Source of the DNA: Bradysia coprophila | Taxonomy: Eukaryota; Arthropoda; Insecta; Diptera; Sciaridae | DNA length: 64,000 bases | Assembly (NCBI RefSeq): GCF_014529535.1 | Contig: NW_023504022.1 | Coordinates: 5,507,132 to 5,571,131, forward strand | Direction: 5' to 3' | Shown: in pieces, positions 34,579 to 47,890 of the stretch | Numbering within the stretch: the stretch's first letter is position 1 | Layout: each line of letters begins with the position of its first letter | Notes under the pieces: model-generated | What the model was told of the DNA's origin: nothing | Databases searched by the model: none | Seen by the model: only the letters and a program-made list of their open reading frames with translations | Program-made: the position numbers and the translations under genes

Positions 34579-36841
34579 CTATGGCACAGCCTTCGATGAC
34601 AACTTAACAATATTCGTAATTTCATCGAAAGACTCTCGCAAACAGTCAACAAATTCACTCCCATTTGTATGCTCATGATAATTGGTGAAAACAGTGCCAA
34701 GGAACTCATCCTGAATGCTGTAACCAATTCCATATCCGTCTTGTGTAACCGGACCAAAACCGCCAAGCATTAAACCGGTCGACGACAATGTACTCGTCGA
34801 CATGATGTTGTGATTGATGATTTTGTATGCATCGTCCGAGTACAGTGCCGGCTCTTCGATGCCATTAATTTTGGCCATGTGACGCAGTCCGAACAAATGT
34901 CGATCGAATCCTTGACCCATGGCAGCTTCTTTGGTTAATTGTCCGTGGACTTTTGAGCACTGATCGATTTGGGCGCGTAGTTCGTCGTTGCTTGGACGAT
35001 TTTTCGATAGAATCACATCACAGAATTGCTTGGTGGCCTGCGAGCACGGACGTATGGTTTCAGTACGACCATGGCTAAATTGACGGTCAAATTTAGATTA
35101 GGAAGACAGAACTTCGGTTCGACAGAATTCAAATTAATTTACCGGAAAGCTGAGGTGCTGCAAGATTCATAGGTACCGACGTAGCGATTGTTTTGCTTCT
35201 TGTATGCCAACTGAAAACCCAGCTGCATTATTGAATCAGGACTCAGTCCATACCTCTTGCATTTGCGTTTGTCTAATGAATCGAATTTCATCAGATGCAT
35301 GTTCAGCGAATCCATCACTTTCTGGTGGTTCAGTTGAGCCTGCTGAATTCCCTGTTTCAGTCTATCGGTCAGCTTAAATTCTGTTGGTTTGTATAGACGG
35401 GTGAAATTATGATCATGTTGTCGGATATGGCCAGCACTTACCAATAGGTCGAACAACTCGATCGATATCCATTCGGTCCGTTGGTTTCGTATGTGGATGA
35501 ACGAAAGGATTTAATCTCGTGTCCGCGTACAATTCGTTAAAATAACGTAAAACGGCAACGCCATCTCCCCAGGAATGCTCAAATGATACTGATGCGGATC
35601 CGTCTTTATTAAACACTAGCGACAGGGACTTGTCAAACCATCTGTAACGTGTAAGCACATTGGTCGGTATTTAGTAACTCAAAAGTCCAAATTATCATCA
35701 AATTCAACGGTCTCATACCGGCTACAACCGCTGCTACCTAATAATTGTTTAAACAACTGTGTTGGATTCTCCTCGTCCAACTGACCGCCCTCCAGCGATA
35801 TTACAAATATTGCGGAATCAATCGTTTGTAATGCTTCAGCATTGCCATCACTCACGAGATCTGAACGAATCTTTGCCCAGGTGTCACGATTTTCGGTTGT
35901 TAGCACTGCCACGGGATGATCGGCTTTTTTGGTTTCTTTTGACAAGATGTACTTCATTCGAGCTTGGATAACTTCCGGTGGTTCGATGTTGCCTGTCGGG
36001 AGAGAAACTTTAGCTTTGTTCTTCTTCTTAAAGTTCTTAGATATCACGCACCTTGTTCGTCCAAAACGTCCATGGCAAAGAAGTGCCCATCCTTTATGAT
36101 TACAAGATGCTTCGTATCACTTTGTCGGTAGATCCGATCTTTGCCCAATTCGGGAATCCTTGTGGCGCCGAACAATCCTTGATACTGACTCATGTCTAGC
36201 GGAAATGCATTGAATGCGTAAGACACATAGGTTGAAATCTTGGCCGGACAAAGTCTGGTCACGTTATGGTAGGTTGGAGTGTCACTCTTCTTCGGATTCA
36301 TATGGTACACTTCCGGTTTCAGTAAGTTTTCTTGCAACGATCGACGAAACCTCAACGAACTGACAATGAAATTGCTTGTCCTAATTAACAAATCATTATA
36401 TTCGGGCCGTTCGTCCGGTTTAAACGTAAGCACGGGATTATAGTTGATTGGTAGCGGTGCACGGTCCTTCAAGTACATGTCAAACCATGGTTCCGATATG
36501 TAACTCGTATGCTTGTTGGATTTATCATGTTGGAGCAACAGTTTCTGTAATTGGGGCGCTTCACTCTGTCGGAACTGATCGACGACGATTGAGGTTCTGG
36601 CAAAGGTATTTTCGTTCAACAGTGGCTTCACCGCTGCCAGGTATCGCTCGCATGTCTTTTCTAATTTCGGTATTGCCAGTCGGGGTAACGACGGCTGAAA
36701 GTGGAGCATAGGCGTCGAGCTCTTTTGTAAATATTGATATGAATCGCTGCCGTACGATAAAACGGGTGACGTATGTGTTGATTGCCAACGGACTATGTCC
36801 AGCACTTTAAGCTTTTCCGACGATAATTTTACGCGAAACAT
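34579..36841 (-). CDS. CPT2: carnitine O-palmitoyltransferase 2, mitochondrial, 5 exons
   Basis: Exons on the minus strand: 36841-36052, 35992-35719, 35641-35442, 35380-35143 and 35074-34579, all GT/AG with matching phases, giving 665 residues (human enzyme 658). The N-terminus is basic and lacks acids for its first residues, as in a mitochondrial targeting peptide. The choline/carnitine acyltransferase domain fills the rest. Family landmarks: [17 protein letters not shown] near the start, [39 protein letters not shown], the catalytic [11 protein letters not shown] with His377, and [15 protein letters not shown] across the last intron. It acts at the inner mitochondrial membrane, converting acylcarnitines back to acyl-CoA for beta-oxidation. 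I see no lesion. Confidence 0.96.
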
Positions 36842-37348
36842 TGTACAACCACACGAAATCCCGTTACCCTTGATGACAAGTATTTTAACAAAACCTTTCT
36901 TTACGGAAAATTTGCATAGAAAGACACTTAACCGGTTAACTGCTCAATGTACATTACTCCCAATAATAAACTTTGGACTTTGACAGTTTCGTATCCCTTC
37001 TACCTTTTACTGTATTTATACTTAGTGTACCAGATGTTTCGTTCATTGTATACAATGTACTCAAGCCATTTGAATGTGTTGAAATTCCATGGCACTACTG
37101 GTTTCAATCAAAATGATTGTCTTCTCTGTCTGAACCAATTGGTTAGAAGAGATGCCATCAACTGTTCGTTCAAATATTTTCTCTGTGTGTGTTCGTTACA
37201 ACGAAAATCCAATGTTCACCTATAACTTCGTCGGAAATTCCAATTGGAAATTAAAGATGAATAGAACTCTGCCTTCTCTGGTTTATTGTGTGGATGATTT
37301 GATTCATAAAGTCAATCTTATAAGTTTAGTCTTTTCCAGTGGACGGGT

Positions 37349-37390
37349 AAGTCACCTGTGGAGAGAACAGACACTCTCCACAGGTGACTT
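37349..37390. repeat. perfect 17-bp-arm hairpin
   Basis: AAGTCACCTGTGGAGAG at 37349-37365 is the exact complement of 37374-37390, with an 8-bp loop. It is not followed by a T-run that would mark a terminator. It lies next to a dispersed-repeat copy, so it is probably a mobile-element relic. Confidence 0.8.
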
Positions 37391-37412
37391 GTTTGTCCTT
37401 ATATGTTGACCA

Positions 37413-37610
37413 TAACAAGTTAACGTGTCACATACGACTATATTAACGACGACAAAAATAATGACAAGCTCTGGGTAATGTGGTCCTTTATACAGTAAAA
37501 TGCATGTTTAAAAAAAGTGAAGTACAAGATTTGAAATCAACCGATTAAAAATACTTTGATCGATGGAAGTATTAACACGGGACATATATGCTTTCCGTAA
37601 AAATTATGAA
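37413..37610. repeat. dispersed ~220-bp repeat family, copy
   Basis: Shares AATAATGACAAGCTCTGGGT, GTGGTCCTTTATA, GAAGTACAAGATTTGAAATC and AAATACTTTGATC words in order with the copies at 6420 and 54605. Confidence 0.8.
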
Positions 37611-39990
37611 GACATGCAAGAATAAACTAGGTTGGAACCATGGAAAATCTGGTTGAAATGACCGAATAACAGATTTATGATGACTCTTGTAGTATGACGC
37701 AATGGCAGGATCTTAAGAAATTGTCTCATACACTACACAGAGAGTGAATTGCATCACAAAACAATTGTCCATTCAAAGCTATTCAATCCTCCATTTCATT
37801 CACAAAATTGCTCAACAATGTTGACGAACGAACAATGAGCGAGAGAGGGACGAGAAACACGAATATCGCGAGAAACACACTGTTAATATAAATCGTCTGT
37901 CATTTTAATTCGTTCGTTCAGTACATCGATGGTATTTCATTCATAGAAATGGCCGTCAACGTGACAGTCACGGTTGCCACGGTGGGCCGATACCGTTCTA
38001 TCAATGGACACACTCATTAGTTTTGTAATCGAACAAGAAATGACATTAATTTAGTTTAACGTTTTAAGTTTGGAAATTCGTTTCGTTACAAAAAAGTGAT
38101 TGCATATAAGTAATTCGGCGATTGCAAGTCTTGCCTCTTTAAGATATTCAGTTGTGCTGTGTGCATGTTAACTAGCTATACTCTACGTTTTACTCATATC
38201 ATCCATTGTGCAGTTGGAAGTTATAAAATTTGATCGAATTGACTTTTTGTTTGTTTTTTTTCTTCTTCTCGTCTTTGGCGTATATAGAAGGTACTTCTTT
38301 TCGTCATTTGCTATGTGATTTTTTATGTGTGTAAAGATATTTTAAAGATTAATCATTCTCCGCGTTGAGAAATACTATACATAAACGTCGTTTCTGTTGA
38401 TTTCATAAGAGTGGATCACTGATTCGGTGAAAGATTTTGGGTGTAAATAATGTTGAAGATTGACCAACACTCAGCAAATGATTGAACATTAAATAAGTGC
38501 AATTAACGGCCCGAAAGACTCTCGAAAGTGTGACAGGAAGCAAAATAAACTTCAGTTTCTAAATTTTTAAGATAAAAGCTTCCTAAATAACACACCATTG
38601 TTGAAAAGTGAATGAGAAGAGACGAAAAAAAAAACAAAATCGGAAAACAATCAAAAAAATACGACAAACAATTGCATATGTGTGGTGGGATTGTGGATAA
38701 AGTGTTGAATATTTTTCTGTTATCGCGTTGTTAACCGACCGAACGGCAACGAATTGTTGATTCGAAGGTTTTTCTTTTTTTTTCATTTAATTACACATGG
38801 CGATAAGTGAACCGTTTACCCATGGGAATTAAATTGGATTGCTGGCGTGTTTAATGAAGTGCCTGGGTAATCGAATTCTCCATACCATAACACAATAGCG
38901 TAACACCTATCGCCGAAATAGATGTTGAGGTAAATTTATAAAAATTATTTTATTCATTATCGCCGAACATATCCGTTTAAGTCGTTTAAGTCGTCTAAGT
39001 CCACACAACTTGATCTTGGGGGACAAAAATATCAGCGAAATTTTAATTAACAAAAAAAAAACTTGATTCACAAGGTGAATAACAAACGATTCGTCTCGAT
39101 CGATTCTATTATTAACCCATCGATTATCATAATTCCTATTATTAACTCATCAACGGTGCTATGTCTTCTGTTTATCGACGGCGACAATATAAAGTGAGCA
39201 ACGATTTCTTGTTCAATTTGTCTCAGATTTTAAATTTTATGTTTAAACTAATTGAAGTAAAAGATTTCGTTTTGAAATCTACTAAAGATACTCCATTCTA
39301 AATCACTCAACAATTGATTTGTTTGCTTGTATGAAAGGTTTAGCATGAAGGTCGTTAAACTGGAGATCAAAGATATGCAGAGAGAAAAACATTATATCGG
39401 TTACAACGACACATTTACTTAATGAACTCGCATTCGTTTAGTCATGTATGGTCAGGACATTCGAGGTTGTTGCACGGTTTTATTTTTCAATGGTTTTGCT
39501 GTGCGTATTCACACGTCTAGAGACGAATGTTAGTTGTAAAGTTATTCACTTTTCTGACAGCGTAAATATCAATTTGTCAGTAGCGTAGACAACGAACGGA
39601 TTGAGTCATGTGTTATACCCAATTCAAATGTTCATATTAGCACTTCGGCGAAAGTGGTCTCAATGACGTAAAAATCAACACAGATCGTAAAACGTTTATG
39701 TGCTAAAATTGTTGTTTAGTTTCTGTTTAACACTTAAACGGTCACTAATTGTAATGTCTAGAATTGGCAAACGAAATGAGCACAACATATATATGCCATG
39801 CCATGCAGGTAGTTTTGATCGAGTTGGGTTTTCAAGTATTTCTCTCGTTGATTTTGTGCGCTTTTTTAGCCTTCCAGAAACGAGGCACACGTATCCTTCG
39901 TATAATTCTGGCCATTAAATCTGTTACTTCATTTGTTGTCAACGTTAGTTTTCCTATTATAAGACCAAGTTGGCTCTAGGACTTATTAAC
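37611..39990. other. spacer, no gene recognised
   Basis: AT-rich, with short poly-A and poly-T runs and a diverged dispersed-repeat copy at about 39110-39345 (GAAGTAAAAGATTTCG and TTTGAAATCTACTAAAGATAC words). Could contain UTR or promoter of an undetected gene; nothing codes convincingly. Confidence 0.45.
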
Positions 39991-41323
39991 CCCGGACAAA
40001 ATAACTCCGGACAAAATAACCCGGACAAAATAACCCCGGTCAAAATAACCCCGATCAGGTCAGGACAAAATAACCCCTGGACTAAATGATGACGACATTG
40101 AAGGGGGGATACTCCCCCCTTCACCCCCCTCTGCGGGGGCTGCCGCCCCTCGACCCCGCTTTTTTATTTTTTTTTTAATTTCCCCGGCCTGCGGCGCAGC
40201 ATATAATCTATTAAATTATATCAATTATATACTTGAGTATATTCGAACATATCGACTATATACTCAAGTACATTCTAATATATCGACTATTAATTTGAAT
40301 ATATTGACTCTATACTCGAATATGTCTACTATCATCGAATATATGGACTACAACTATGTACTCGACTATATTCGAATATGTTGACTATATACTAGACTAT
40401 CGTCGAATATGTCGACTAAGAACTAGACTATACTCGAATATATCGACTACATACTAGACTATCATCGAACATATCGACTATATACTCGATTTCATTCGAA
40501 TATACCGACTATATTCGCATATATCAAATATAAACGACTATATTCGAATATGTCAACTAAGTACTCCACTCCACTATATTCAAATATATCGACTAAGAAC
40601 TAGACTATATTCGAATATATCGACTACATACTAGACTATCATCGAACATATCGACTATATACCCGATTACATTCGAATATACCGACTATATTCGCATATA
40701 TCAAATATAAACGACTATGTTCGAATATATCAACTAAGTACTCCACTCCACTATATTCAAATATATCGACTAAGAACTAGACTATATTCGAATATATCGA
40801 CTACGTACTAGACTATCATCGAACATATCGACTATATACCCGATTACATTCGAATATACCGACTATATTCGCATATATCAAATATAAACGACTATATTCG
40901 AATATGTCAACTAAGTACTCCACTCCACTATATTCGAATATATCGACTAAGAACTAGACTATATTCGAATATATCGACTACATACTAGTATGTATGTATC
41001 GCCTATATTCGCATATAGCAAACATGATCGATTATATTCGAATATATCGACTATATTCGCATATATCAAATATATTCGACAAGATACTCGAATATATTCG
41101 AATACATCCACTATGTACTCGACTATATTCGAACATATCGACCATGTACTCATGAATATTCGAATATATTGAGTGTATTGAAAATATTCGAGTAACTATA
41201 TCGTTTTTTTTATTTGGGAGTTATTCTGTCCGGAGTTATTTTGTCCGGGTTATTTTGTCCGGGGTTATTTTGTCCAGGGGACATTATGTCCGGATTTATT
41301 TCGTCCGGGGTTATTTTGTCCGA
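39991..41323. mobile_element. inverted-repeat element with GGACAAAATAACCCC arrays and satellite core
   Basis: The left end (39991-40083) holds about six copies of a 14-16-bp word GGACAAAATAACCCC. The right end (41218-41323) holds about seven copies of its complement, GGGGTTATTTTGTCC. Next to the left array is a G/C-rich block (40100-40160, GGGGGGATACTCCCCCC and further C/G runs) and a T-run. The core is a TTCGAATA-type satellite. Imperfect direct repeats, GACCAAGTTGGCTCTAGG at 39963 and GACCAAGTTAGCCGTAGG at about 41329, flank the element and may be a long target duplication or coincidence. No coding frame. Confidence 0.85.
40230..41200. repeat. TTCGAATATA satellite with 177-bp higher-order period
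   Basis: Built from short CGACTATATTCGAATATAT-like monomers. The marker CGACTAAGAACTAGACTATA occurs at 40413, 40590, 40767 and 40944, exactly 177 bp apart, so monomers are arranged in a higher-order unit copied at least three to four times. The monomer contains the palindrome TATTCGAATA. The flanks before 40400 and after 41000 are monomeric and more variable. Confidence 0.93.
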
Positions 41324-42266
41324 ACGCCGACCAAGTTAGCCGTAGGTCATTGTTTATTTCTGTCTTGGCTGTCGATAACAAATGATAAGCCGTTTCCGAA
41401 AGGTTTGTTCGGTTTTCGCTTACTATCTGCTATAACACAGAGCAACCACAGTGTTACATGTGGATCTTCTACTGAATAATATTGAGGTAATATCCTTAGA
41501 TATCTCAAGGTCTTTCATCGGAAATATTCTTTCTATAAAGGGGAGGCACTTAAGAGTCTCGATTTTTTCATTTACAATACTCCGCTGCGTGGTCTACCTG
41601 TTTCAAGGAATGTCTCCGAGTTATCGCAGCTTATATTGAAAATATTTCTCGATTCGTCGAGTTGGACTGGTTTAACATCAGCAGATGTTATACAAAATTT
41701 TGATGGAAATGTTATACGAGAAAACGTTCGACGTAATTCCAATTCGACGTAATATTCCAGTTTCAACTCACCAATTAGACTAAAATCGCATATTGGGTTA
41801 CGGATGTAAGACGAACAATATTTTAATTGGAATTATGTTCGACAATAGGTATGATTCACATTACGACGTAACGTGTATTTTCGTGGATCCGAACAACATT
41901 TTCCATTATTTATTATCAACTTTTTGTTAATTGTGTTTGCTCAATATATTTTATAAAATTGAAATTTACACCCATCAAAGAATGTAATTAGGTAATTAAA
42001 AGCGTTTAAATATTTTACGCACACACAAACAGCACATATGCCAGTCTTGTTTTATGGCCATGAAACTATACCCAAAAGAAAGTCGAGTCAAAATTTTTTG
42101 TCAATATTAACTACGTTGTGATCTACATTCGAACGATAAAAAAGACGTTAAATTTCGTCGAATAGTTTTTTTTACAGTCAAATTAGAATAATCCAACGTC
42201 ATTGAACGAATGGAACGAATGTCATCAGCCTCTTCACATTAGAAATCGTTCTTGTTTCTTTTTAGA
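41324..42266. other. spacer, no gene seen
   Basis: AT-rich sequence between two repeat elements. Around 41700-41870 words such as TTCGACGTAAT and AATTGGAATTATGTTCGAC recur in both orientations, suggesting relics of inverted repeats. Confidence 0.45.
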
Positions 42267-43291
42267 CCTATACGAAGTACTGGGGTCTTATGCGTTTACG
42301 CATACGTCCGTAACACGTCGAATTGGACTCCCTGAGTAAGGGGAAACCTATTGTGGTTGTCTAGAGATGCCAAATCAGTGAAAAAAAAATGTCCGTCTGT
42401 CCGTCTGCACGATAGCTTGAGTAAAACGCATCCGATTTTGAAAATTCTTTTTTTTCCCCGTTTGGTAATGTCAAAAGACAGGCTAAGTTCGAAGATGAGT
42501 GATTTTGGATCGACCCTTCCCGAGCTGTGGCCCAATAAGTGCTTTACGGTTTTTCGAAGATATCTCCGGACATTCAAACGTTACACTTGTAAGTGATACG
42601 TCAAATAAAAGGTATTTACAATACCGATCGACAAAAAAAAAGTTTATGGAAATCGGATGACCGACTCGTGAGTTAGACCCCTTGGTGTGGAACAGGCACA
42701 GGGCGGCAAGCAGTTTTTGCTTGTAGGTCGGCCACATTTCAACATATTGTCTGTTTTAGCTTTATTGGATAGGTATTGACCGTACCAATCAGGGAAAAAA
42801 AAGTTTTTGAAATTATGTTCTCCGGAGCGTGAGCTAGGTCTCTTGGAGTGAGCTCTTATCTGGCTACTCGGCCGTACAGTGAACGTGGAGTATTTTGTCA
42901 ATATCTCGAGTAAATTTTGACCGAATTTCATGAATTTTTTTTTGTTTGAAAGGTATTAACAAATGTAAAGCGTCGGTACTATTTTCGGTTTCCTAACAAA
43001 ATGGCTGCCGGTGGCCATATTGGATTTTAATAAAAGTGATATATCTTGGGAAAAATGGTACTTAGAGTGTTTCTGTTAACATGGAAATAATTTGTTAAGT
43101 GTGAGGGGTTCAGGGATTCCATATATGGACATATATCTATATTCACCTATATTGAGCTATATACAGGCATTTAGAGCTATATAGTAGGATATTCATCTGT
43201 GAAATGTTTATTTATAGGAAAATATAGGTAAATATAGCGGTATATAGCTGTTTAAATAGGAATTTATGAAAGTTGACTTCGTACGGGGCTG
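42267..43291. mobile_element. relative of the 16785-18575 element, opposite orientation, without the long array
   Basis: The left end has CCTATACGAAGTACTGGGGTC and AACACGTCGAATTGGA, matching the complement of 18490-18575. Next comes TGTCCGTCTGTCCGTCTG, equivalent to the GGAC tract, and GAAAATTCTTTTTTTTCCC. The right end is GACTTCGTACGGGGCT. Its interior is unique, except that 43100-43260 has several ATATAxxTATATAG words. It lacks the 144-bp units. Confidence 0.7.
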
Positions 43292-46200
43292 TCTATATTG
43301 CCTCCGGCAATTTATTTGTATATGCTAACAAGGCAAAGAGTGGATAATGTAAGTGATTTTAAAGGGCGAATAGCTTTTCAGTAGAGAATGAAGTAAAAGA
43401 AATGAAGAGTTTCACAGTAAAGGCTTTTGATACGAATAGGTGTTTCGTACGGGTCGGCGTTAGCTATGTTTTTCATAAAAGCAGAAGAATCTTTTGCAGT
43501 TCTTCTGAACTTGTGTGGTTTAATTACTTGTGCATGTTCTACGAGATAAAGCTAATTGTTTTCTGAACATTAATTATTCGTAGTTGTAATGGTGGTAGTT
43601 CCACGGAAAAACAACTCAACAACAACAACACTGTTCGTTGAACTCCGCTTTAGAAGAAAATCACTTCGCGGTTTTATACTCAACGACACTCCAAGGAAAT
43701 CATTGAATTTTGCAAACAAGTCGAGGGATATCTTACATTTCCCGTACATGTGTCATCACTCGACAATGTCTGTTTTGATGGGTATATTATACCGTACATA
43801 TCTCCATACTCACCGAACGAGGAACCATTTCCAAACATTTTTCATGAATATAATCACTGATCGGCATCATCGTTATAACCAAATCCATAGCCATATAACG
43901 TTCATTCATTTGAGCACAAGGCATAATTGTATTGCGGAAGATCTTTTTTTATCTGTTCATTCGTTTAATTAATTTTTTTCCTTCGTTTTTTCGTATTTTT
44001 TTTTTCCTCGTGCGCTTCATTCGATTGGTAAACAAACAACGAAACGACCTTGGTTAGGTCATCATTTGATAATAGGTGCTGGTTTTTTTTTTTCGCGGAT
44101 TGATTATTACATTGTTGCTGGAGTTCTTAAAAACGATTATGTTGAGTGTATGGCTTAAGTGTGTTAATTGTACCTCAGATAGATTTTTAGTTTTGTGGAG
44201 ACTAAACATCGTTTTGTAAAGTTCGATTTTTTTTCTTTTTAAAACATCAATGTCTGCAAAGTCGTGATAGCATTAAAGCGATGAATATATCATCAAATTA
44301 TTGGAGAAACGAAAAGTGGGACATTGTCTGTATCACAAAATTGCATTTTATATCTGAGTGAGTAATTCAGTTTTGAACCGTTCGTAGTATCTAATACCTA
44401 CCAACACAGACGAGATACTATTTCATTTCGTTGGAAATTAAACATGTGATTTAAGGTTATTGGCTAAAAACGTTTTCGCTGAAAACACCATCGTCGATAG
44501 TGTTACCCATTTTGAATAAATGTGTTATTCGATGGGGATTGGGGGATTTATAGCCGAAAAGTTTTAGGGGATTAAACTTATGCATTGGAATCGAATGCGA
44601 AAATTGAATCTACGAACTCTGTGATCAAAATTGAGGAGACCTATTCCTCGTAATAACATTATTCCACAAACAAAATTTCGAACCGCCAACATTCATCACT
44701 TTGTGTCTCGTCTCATTCGCTTGATAGCAAATTTTAAAGAAATGTTCGGTAAACTTTCCACTTGTTATTTTTCATTTCCTACACAAATTATTGAATGGAT
44801 GAGCTAAACAAATGGTTTTGACATTGTTGGTGTTGGAACAATCCAATCAGTTAAGCTGCATGGTTTAAGCAGAAAATGTTTTTTTTTTATCCTCTAAATT
44901 ATGATGATGGTTAACATTGTCGTAAACTTGTTCTGATATAGCAAAGTGGTTGAAATACTGAACAGTCTTCAGCGATACGTAGATTAGACTTGTATGTTGA
45001 ATAGATCACCATCATCATCGAGAAAAGCCGTTTTAATTGTCACCAGCCAGTTTTGACTGCGCATTCATCAAGATTTGAAGAGAAAATAGGAAACTATCTA
45101 ACAAACACAACTCACTTCTCTTGTCCCTCCTCTGGTGCTAAATCTTCTGAGAATCAGTTTCAAATTTTGAATATCTCCAAAGTCTATCTAAGTTATGTTC
45201 TTATCTGCAAAGTTCAGTGAGATGCAGCAAAGCAGTGAAACAAGCACTCGAACAGATTTTTTCACGTACTTTCAAGGCAATGGGGTCTTACGGGAGCTTA
45301 GAAGCATCTACGGTGAAGTATGAGCACTTTAACATTTCAAATCGTGACACTGAAAGTACATGAAATTGCCTTTCTATTGACACCCCACACGAACTTGTAC
45401 GTTTTGTGTACCTCGAAATATTTCGGATTTTTCGGTTGATAACTTTAACTGCTCATATCTCGTCGTAATTGCTTCCAAACCCCCATTTTACCTATTTTAC
45501 CTAGAAAGAACATGAAATTACCTAACTAATGATACCCTATACGACCTTGTTCGTTGCATGTACCTGGATAAAGTTCGTCCTAAAAGTGCATGTTTTCGGT
45601 TTCCGATCTACTTCTACTAGCCACAGGACCGTCGCGGATTTTTTTTAGTGGTTTTGGGTCGAATACTTTTCTAGGCATACAAGTCCAATGGGAAATCCAT
45701 CTAACGTAAAATCGGCCTTTCTTCCTATCTATTGCGACGCAGTAACATTATACCACCTTCACAATCCAGAATTTATACGAGAAATGTTGACTAGTGTGTC
45801 GAGGGATCCCCTCCTGAAAATTCTGTTGTCGTGCTTGGTTCAGTGCTGTGTAAGCAGTTGTCTGTTGTCATCAATGTGATGACCTTAACAATATCCACCA
45901 TTTCTGGACTTCAAGTTCGCTCACAAAAACTTGTATTTTAAGTCTGATGGTTCTACTTGCATGGATCTTGTTTGGTTTATTAACTTCTGCATCGTCAATG
46001 ATGATCGTTGAAAATTAAACTGTTTTTTACATCCGAAACGTTGTTGATTTGCTCATCCGCCTGTGATGATCTACACATCAGATAAAGCTAATAATGTGTT
46101 CCGCATACTCCACGTAAACAATTTTCCGTGAATATCTGAGTTCAATGATTCAATTAGACGAAAAAAAAAATGAAGAAGAAAAGAATCCCAGCACTGTACG

Positions 46201-46861
46201 ACACTGACGACGGATTAAAATGCTAAAGTTCGTTCAAACAAATGAGACGTTTTTGCTCGTTCAGTTGGCAAAAAAAGGCGAACAAAAAATCTAAAATTTC
46301 CAATCATCGTAAAGTCAATAGAATTTTAATGAATGGGTTCTGTAATTAAACGATTATGCATTGAAAATGAAATGCCTGCCGTGCGTGTGTATGGTGTGTC
46401 TGTATTCACTTTACCTTCTACATAAATTAAATTCGCTAATATTTATACTAATTCATATGTCATGGAAGAGAAATCAAATATTTTCAATTATTTATAGCTG
46501 GCTTGCGATTAAATGCATGAAATGAAGTAAGCGCTCGTGCATTTTCTTTATCTTGTAACATCTATCGATGCATATTATTATGCTGTTTTAGGTATTCATA
46601 TTGTTAGAGAGCAACACATTTGATTCGGTGAGGTATTGTACATCGTTCGTCAGCAGTCGATTCGTTTTGTTTGAGCGAGTAGGGAATTTAGGGTTTTGTT
46701 TTGCAAAATCACAATTTTTATGTAAGGAAAAGCGCTTCGAAGGACCGAACAATCCGGGCAATTTTTTATTTTTAATCAAAATCATTGAAGTCATAGACTA
46801 TGAAAATTGTATGCTCTGTTCTTGAAACGATAGAATGCTATTATTCAACATCTAAATGCCC
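43292..46861. other. gene-poor DNA
   Basis: AT-rich. The only ordered structure I see is a two-copy 152-bp repeat: CATGAAATTGCC...ACACGAACTTGTACG at 45359 and CATGAAATTACC...ATACGACCTTGTTCG at 45511, typical of a repeat-element interior. Short open frames in this stretch show no recognisable protein. Confidence 0.45.
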
Positions 46862-46926
46862 GTGACGCAAGTCCTATTACAAGAAAACATTTTATTTTTT
46901 GAAGTTCACACAGAGACTTGCGCCAC
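46862..46926. mobile_element. 65-bp MITE-like element with GTGACGCAAGTCC ends
   Basis: GTGACGCAAGTCC at 46862-46874 faces GAGACTTGCGCCAC at 46913-46926. The same terminal words bound the element at 53464-53581. Confidence 0.65.
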
Positions 46927-47296
46927 TTTTTACTCTTCTAAAGGTTTCTGCGGATGTCCTTGACCAACGATAACAAAAACAGCAATGAGAGGGTAGAATA
47001 GGCGGATGAAAGAATCAAATCTGCTGTTTATTCAGAACCTTAAACCATACCTACTCTCTAGTTTCATTGAAAAACCGACCTCATGACTTGATATCGTTTA
47101 CAGCACAGCTCTGCTTCATTACACTATTTGACGTCGGAAAAATGAGTGTTCGTGCTAGCAGCAGTGCTATGCTTATAGCATACTGTACAAACAAACTACA
47201 GTTAATGTAGTCCAAATTTCCTTCAGCTGGTCCAGGTCCAGTCATAAATTCACACTGCTTATATGGTCACACGGGCGTGTGACTATGACTACAGTA

Positions 47297-47520
47297 AAGG
47301 CAATCAAATTTCAGACTAAGTTTGCTTCAGCTGTTTTTCAACTGGTTCACTCATTCAAAAAAAACTGATTTTATGAGTGTTTATATACGGATCTGTAGTA
47401 TGTACGTGCATGCGCGTGGTAGTGGTAGACCCGCATAATCATGTGTAGCCAGTTTTGTTTGCATGAGTGAATCAGGTGAAAATCAGCTGAAGCAAATTTC
47501 GGCTGTAATTTGATTGCCTT
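47297..47520. mobile_element. 224-bp MITE with 14-bp perfect TIRs
   Basis: AAGGCAATCAAATT at 47297-47310 is exactly complementary to 47507-47520. The inner arms TTTGCTTCAGCTG, TTCAACTGGTTCACTCAT and their complements extend the foldback. Shares the GCTTCAGCTGTTTTTCA block with the MITE of units A and B. Confidence 0.85.
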
Positions 47521-47776
47521 TCCATGTAACTGTGTTATGGGCTTTGATCAACTTACAGTCTATTGGCATCCAGGTGTGTCAAGATAAAAAAGCATAGCTA
47601 TGAATCCTGTGCCTCATTTTCCATATGGGCAATTTGGGCAAATGCATGTGCACCAGAAAAACTCAGTTAGTTTTCGAATTTGAACTAGGAAGGTTCTAAC
47701 AAATTTTTCATACCAAAGACTCGAAAAATGCGACTTCGTCCCACTTTTTCTCCGTCCAATATGAAAAATACTATTC

Positions 47777-47890
47777 GTACCAGGGACTAAGAGTCTTTTT
47801 TAGCGTATTCGATTTCAGACCTCGCCTTCGGCTCTGTCTGGAAACCTCTCACACGCTAAAAAAGACTTTCAGTCCTAGGTACGAAATGTA
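47777..47890. repeat. inverted repeat with TTTTTTAGCGT arms
   Basis: TCGTACCAGGGACTAAGAGT and CTTTTTTAGCGT on the left pair with ACGCTAAAAAAG and ACTTTCAGTCCTAGGTACGA on the right. The loop itself contains CCTCGCCTTCGGCTC. Non-coding foldback of about 110 bp. Confidence 0.75.

Noticed and set aside
37349-37390. Perfect hairpin as a transcription terminator
   Set aside because: No T-run follows and stem-loop terminators are a bacterial feature; more likely a mobile-element relic.
40085-40160. G/C-rich block as a CpG-island promoter
   Set aside because: It is short, built of G and C runs, lies inside the inverted-repeat element and has no neighbouring gene start.
45688-45879. 63-codon plus-strand frame near a repeated block
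   Set aside because: Lies beside the 152-bp two-copy repeat and looks like element interior; no known protein family.
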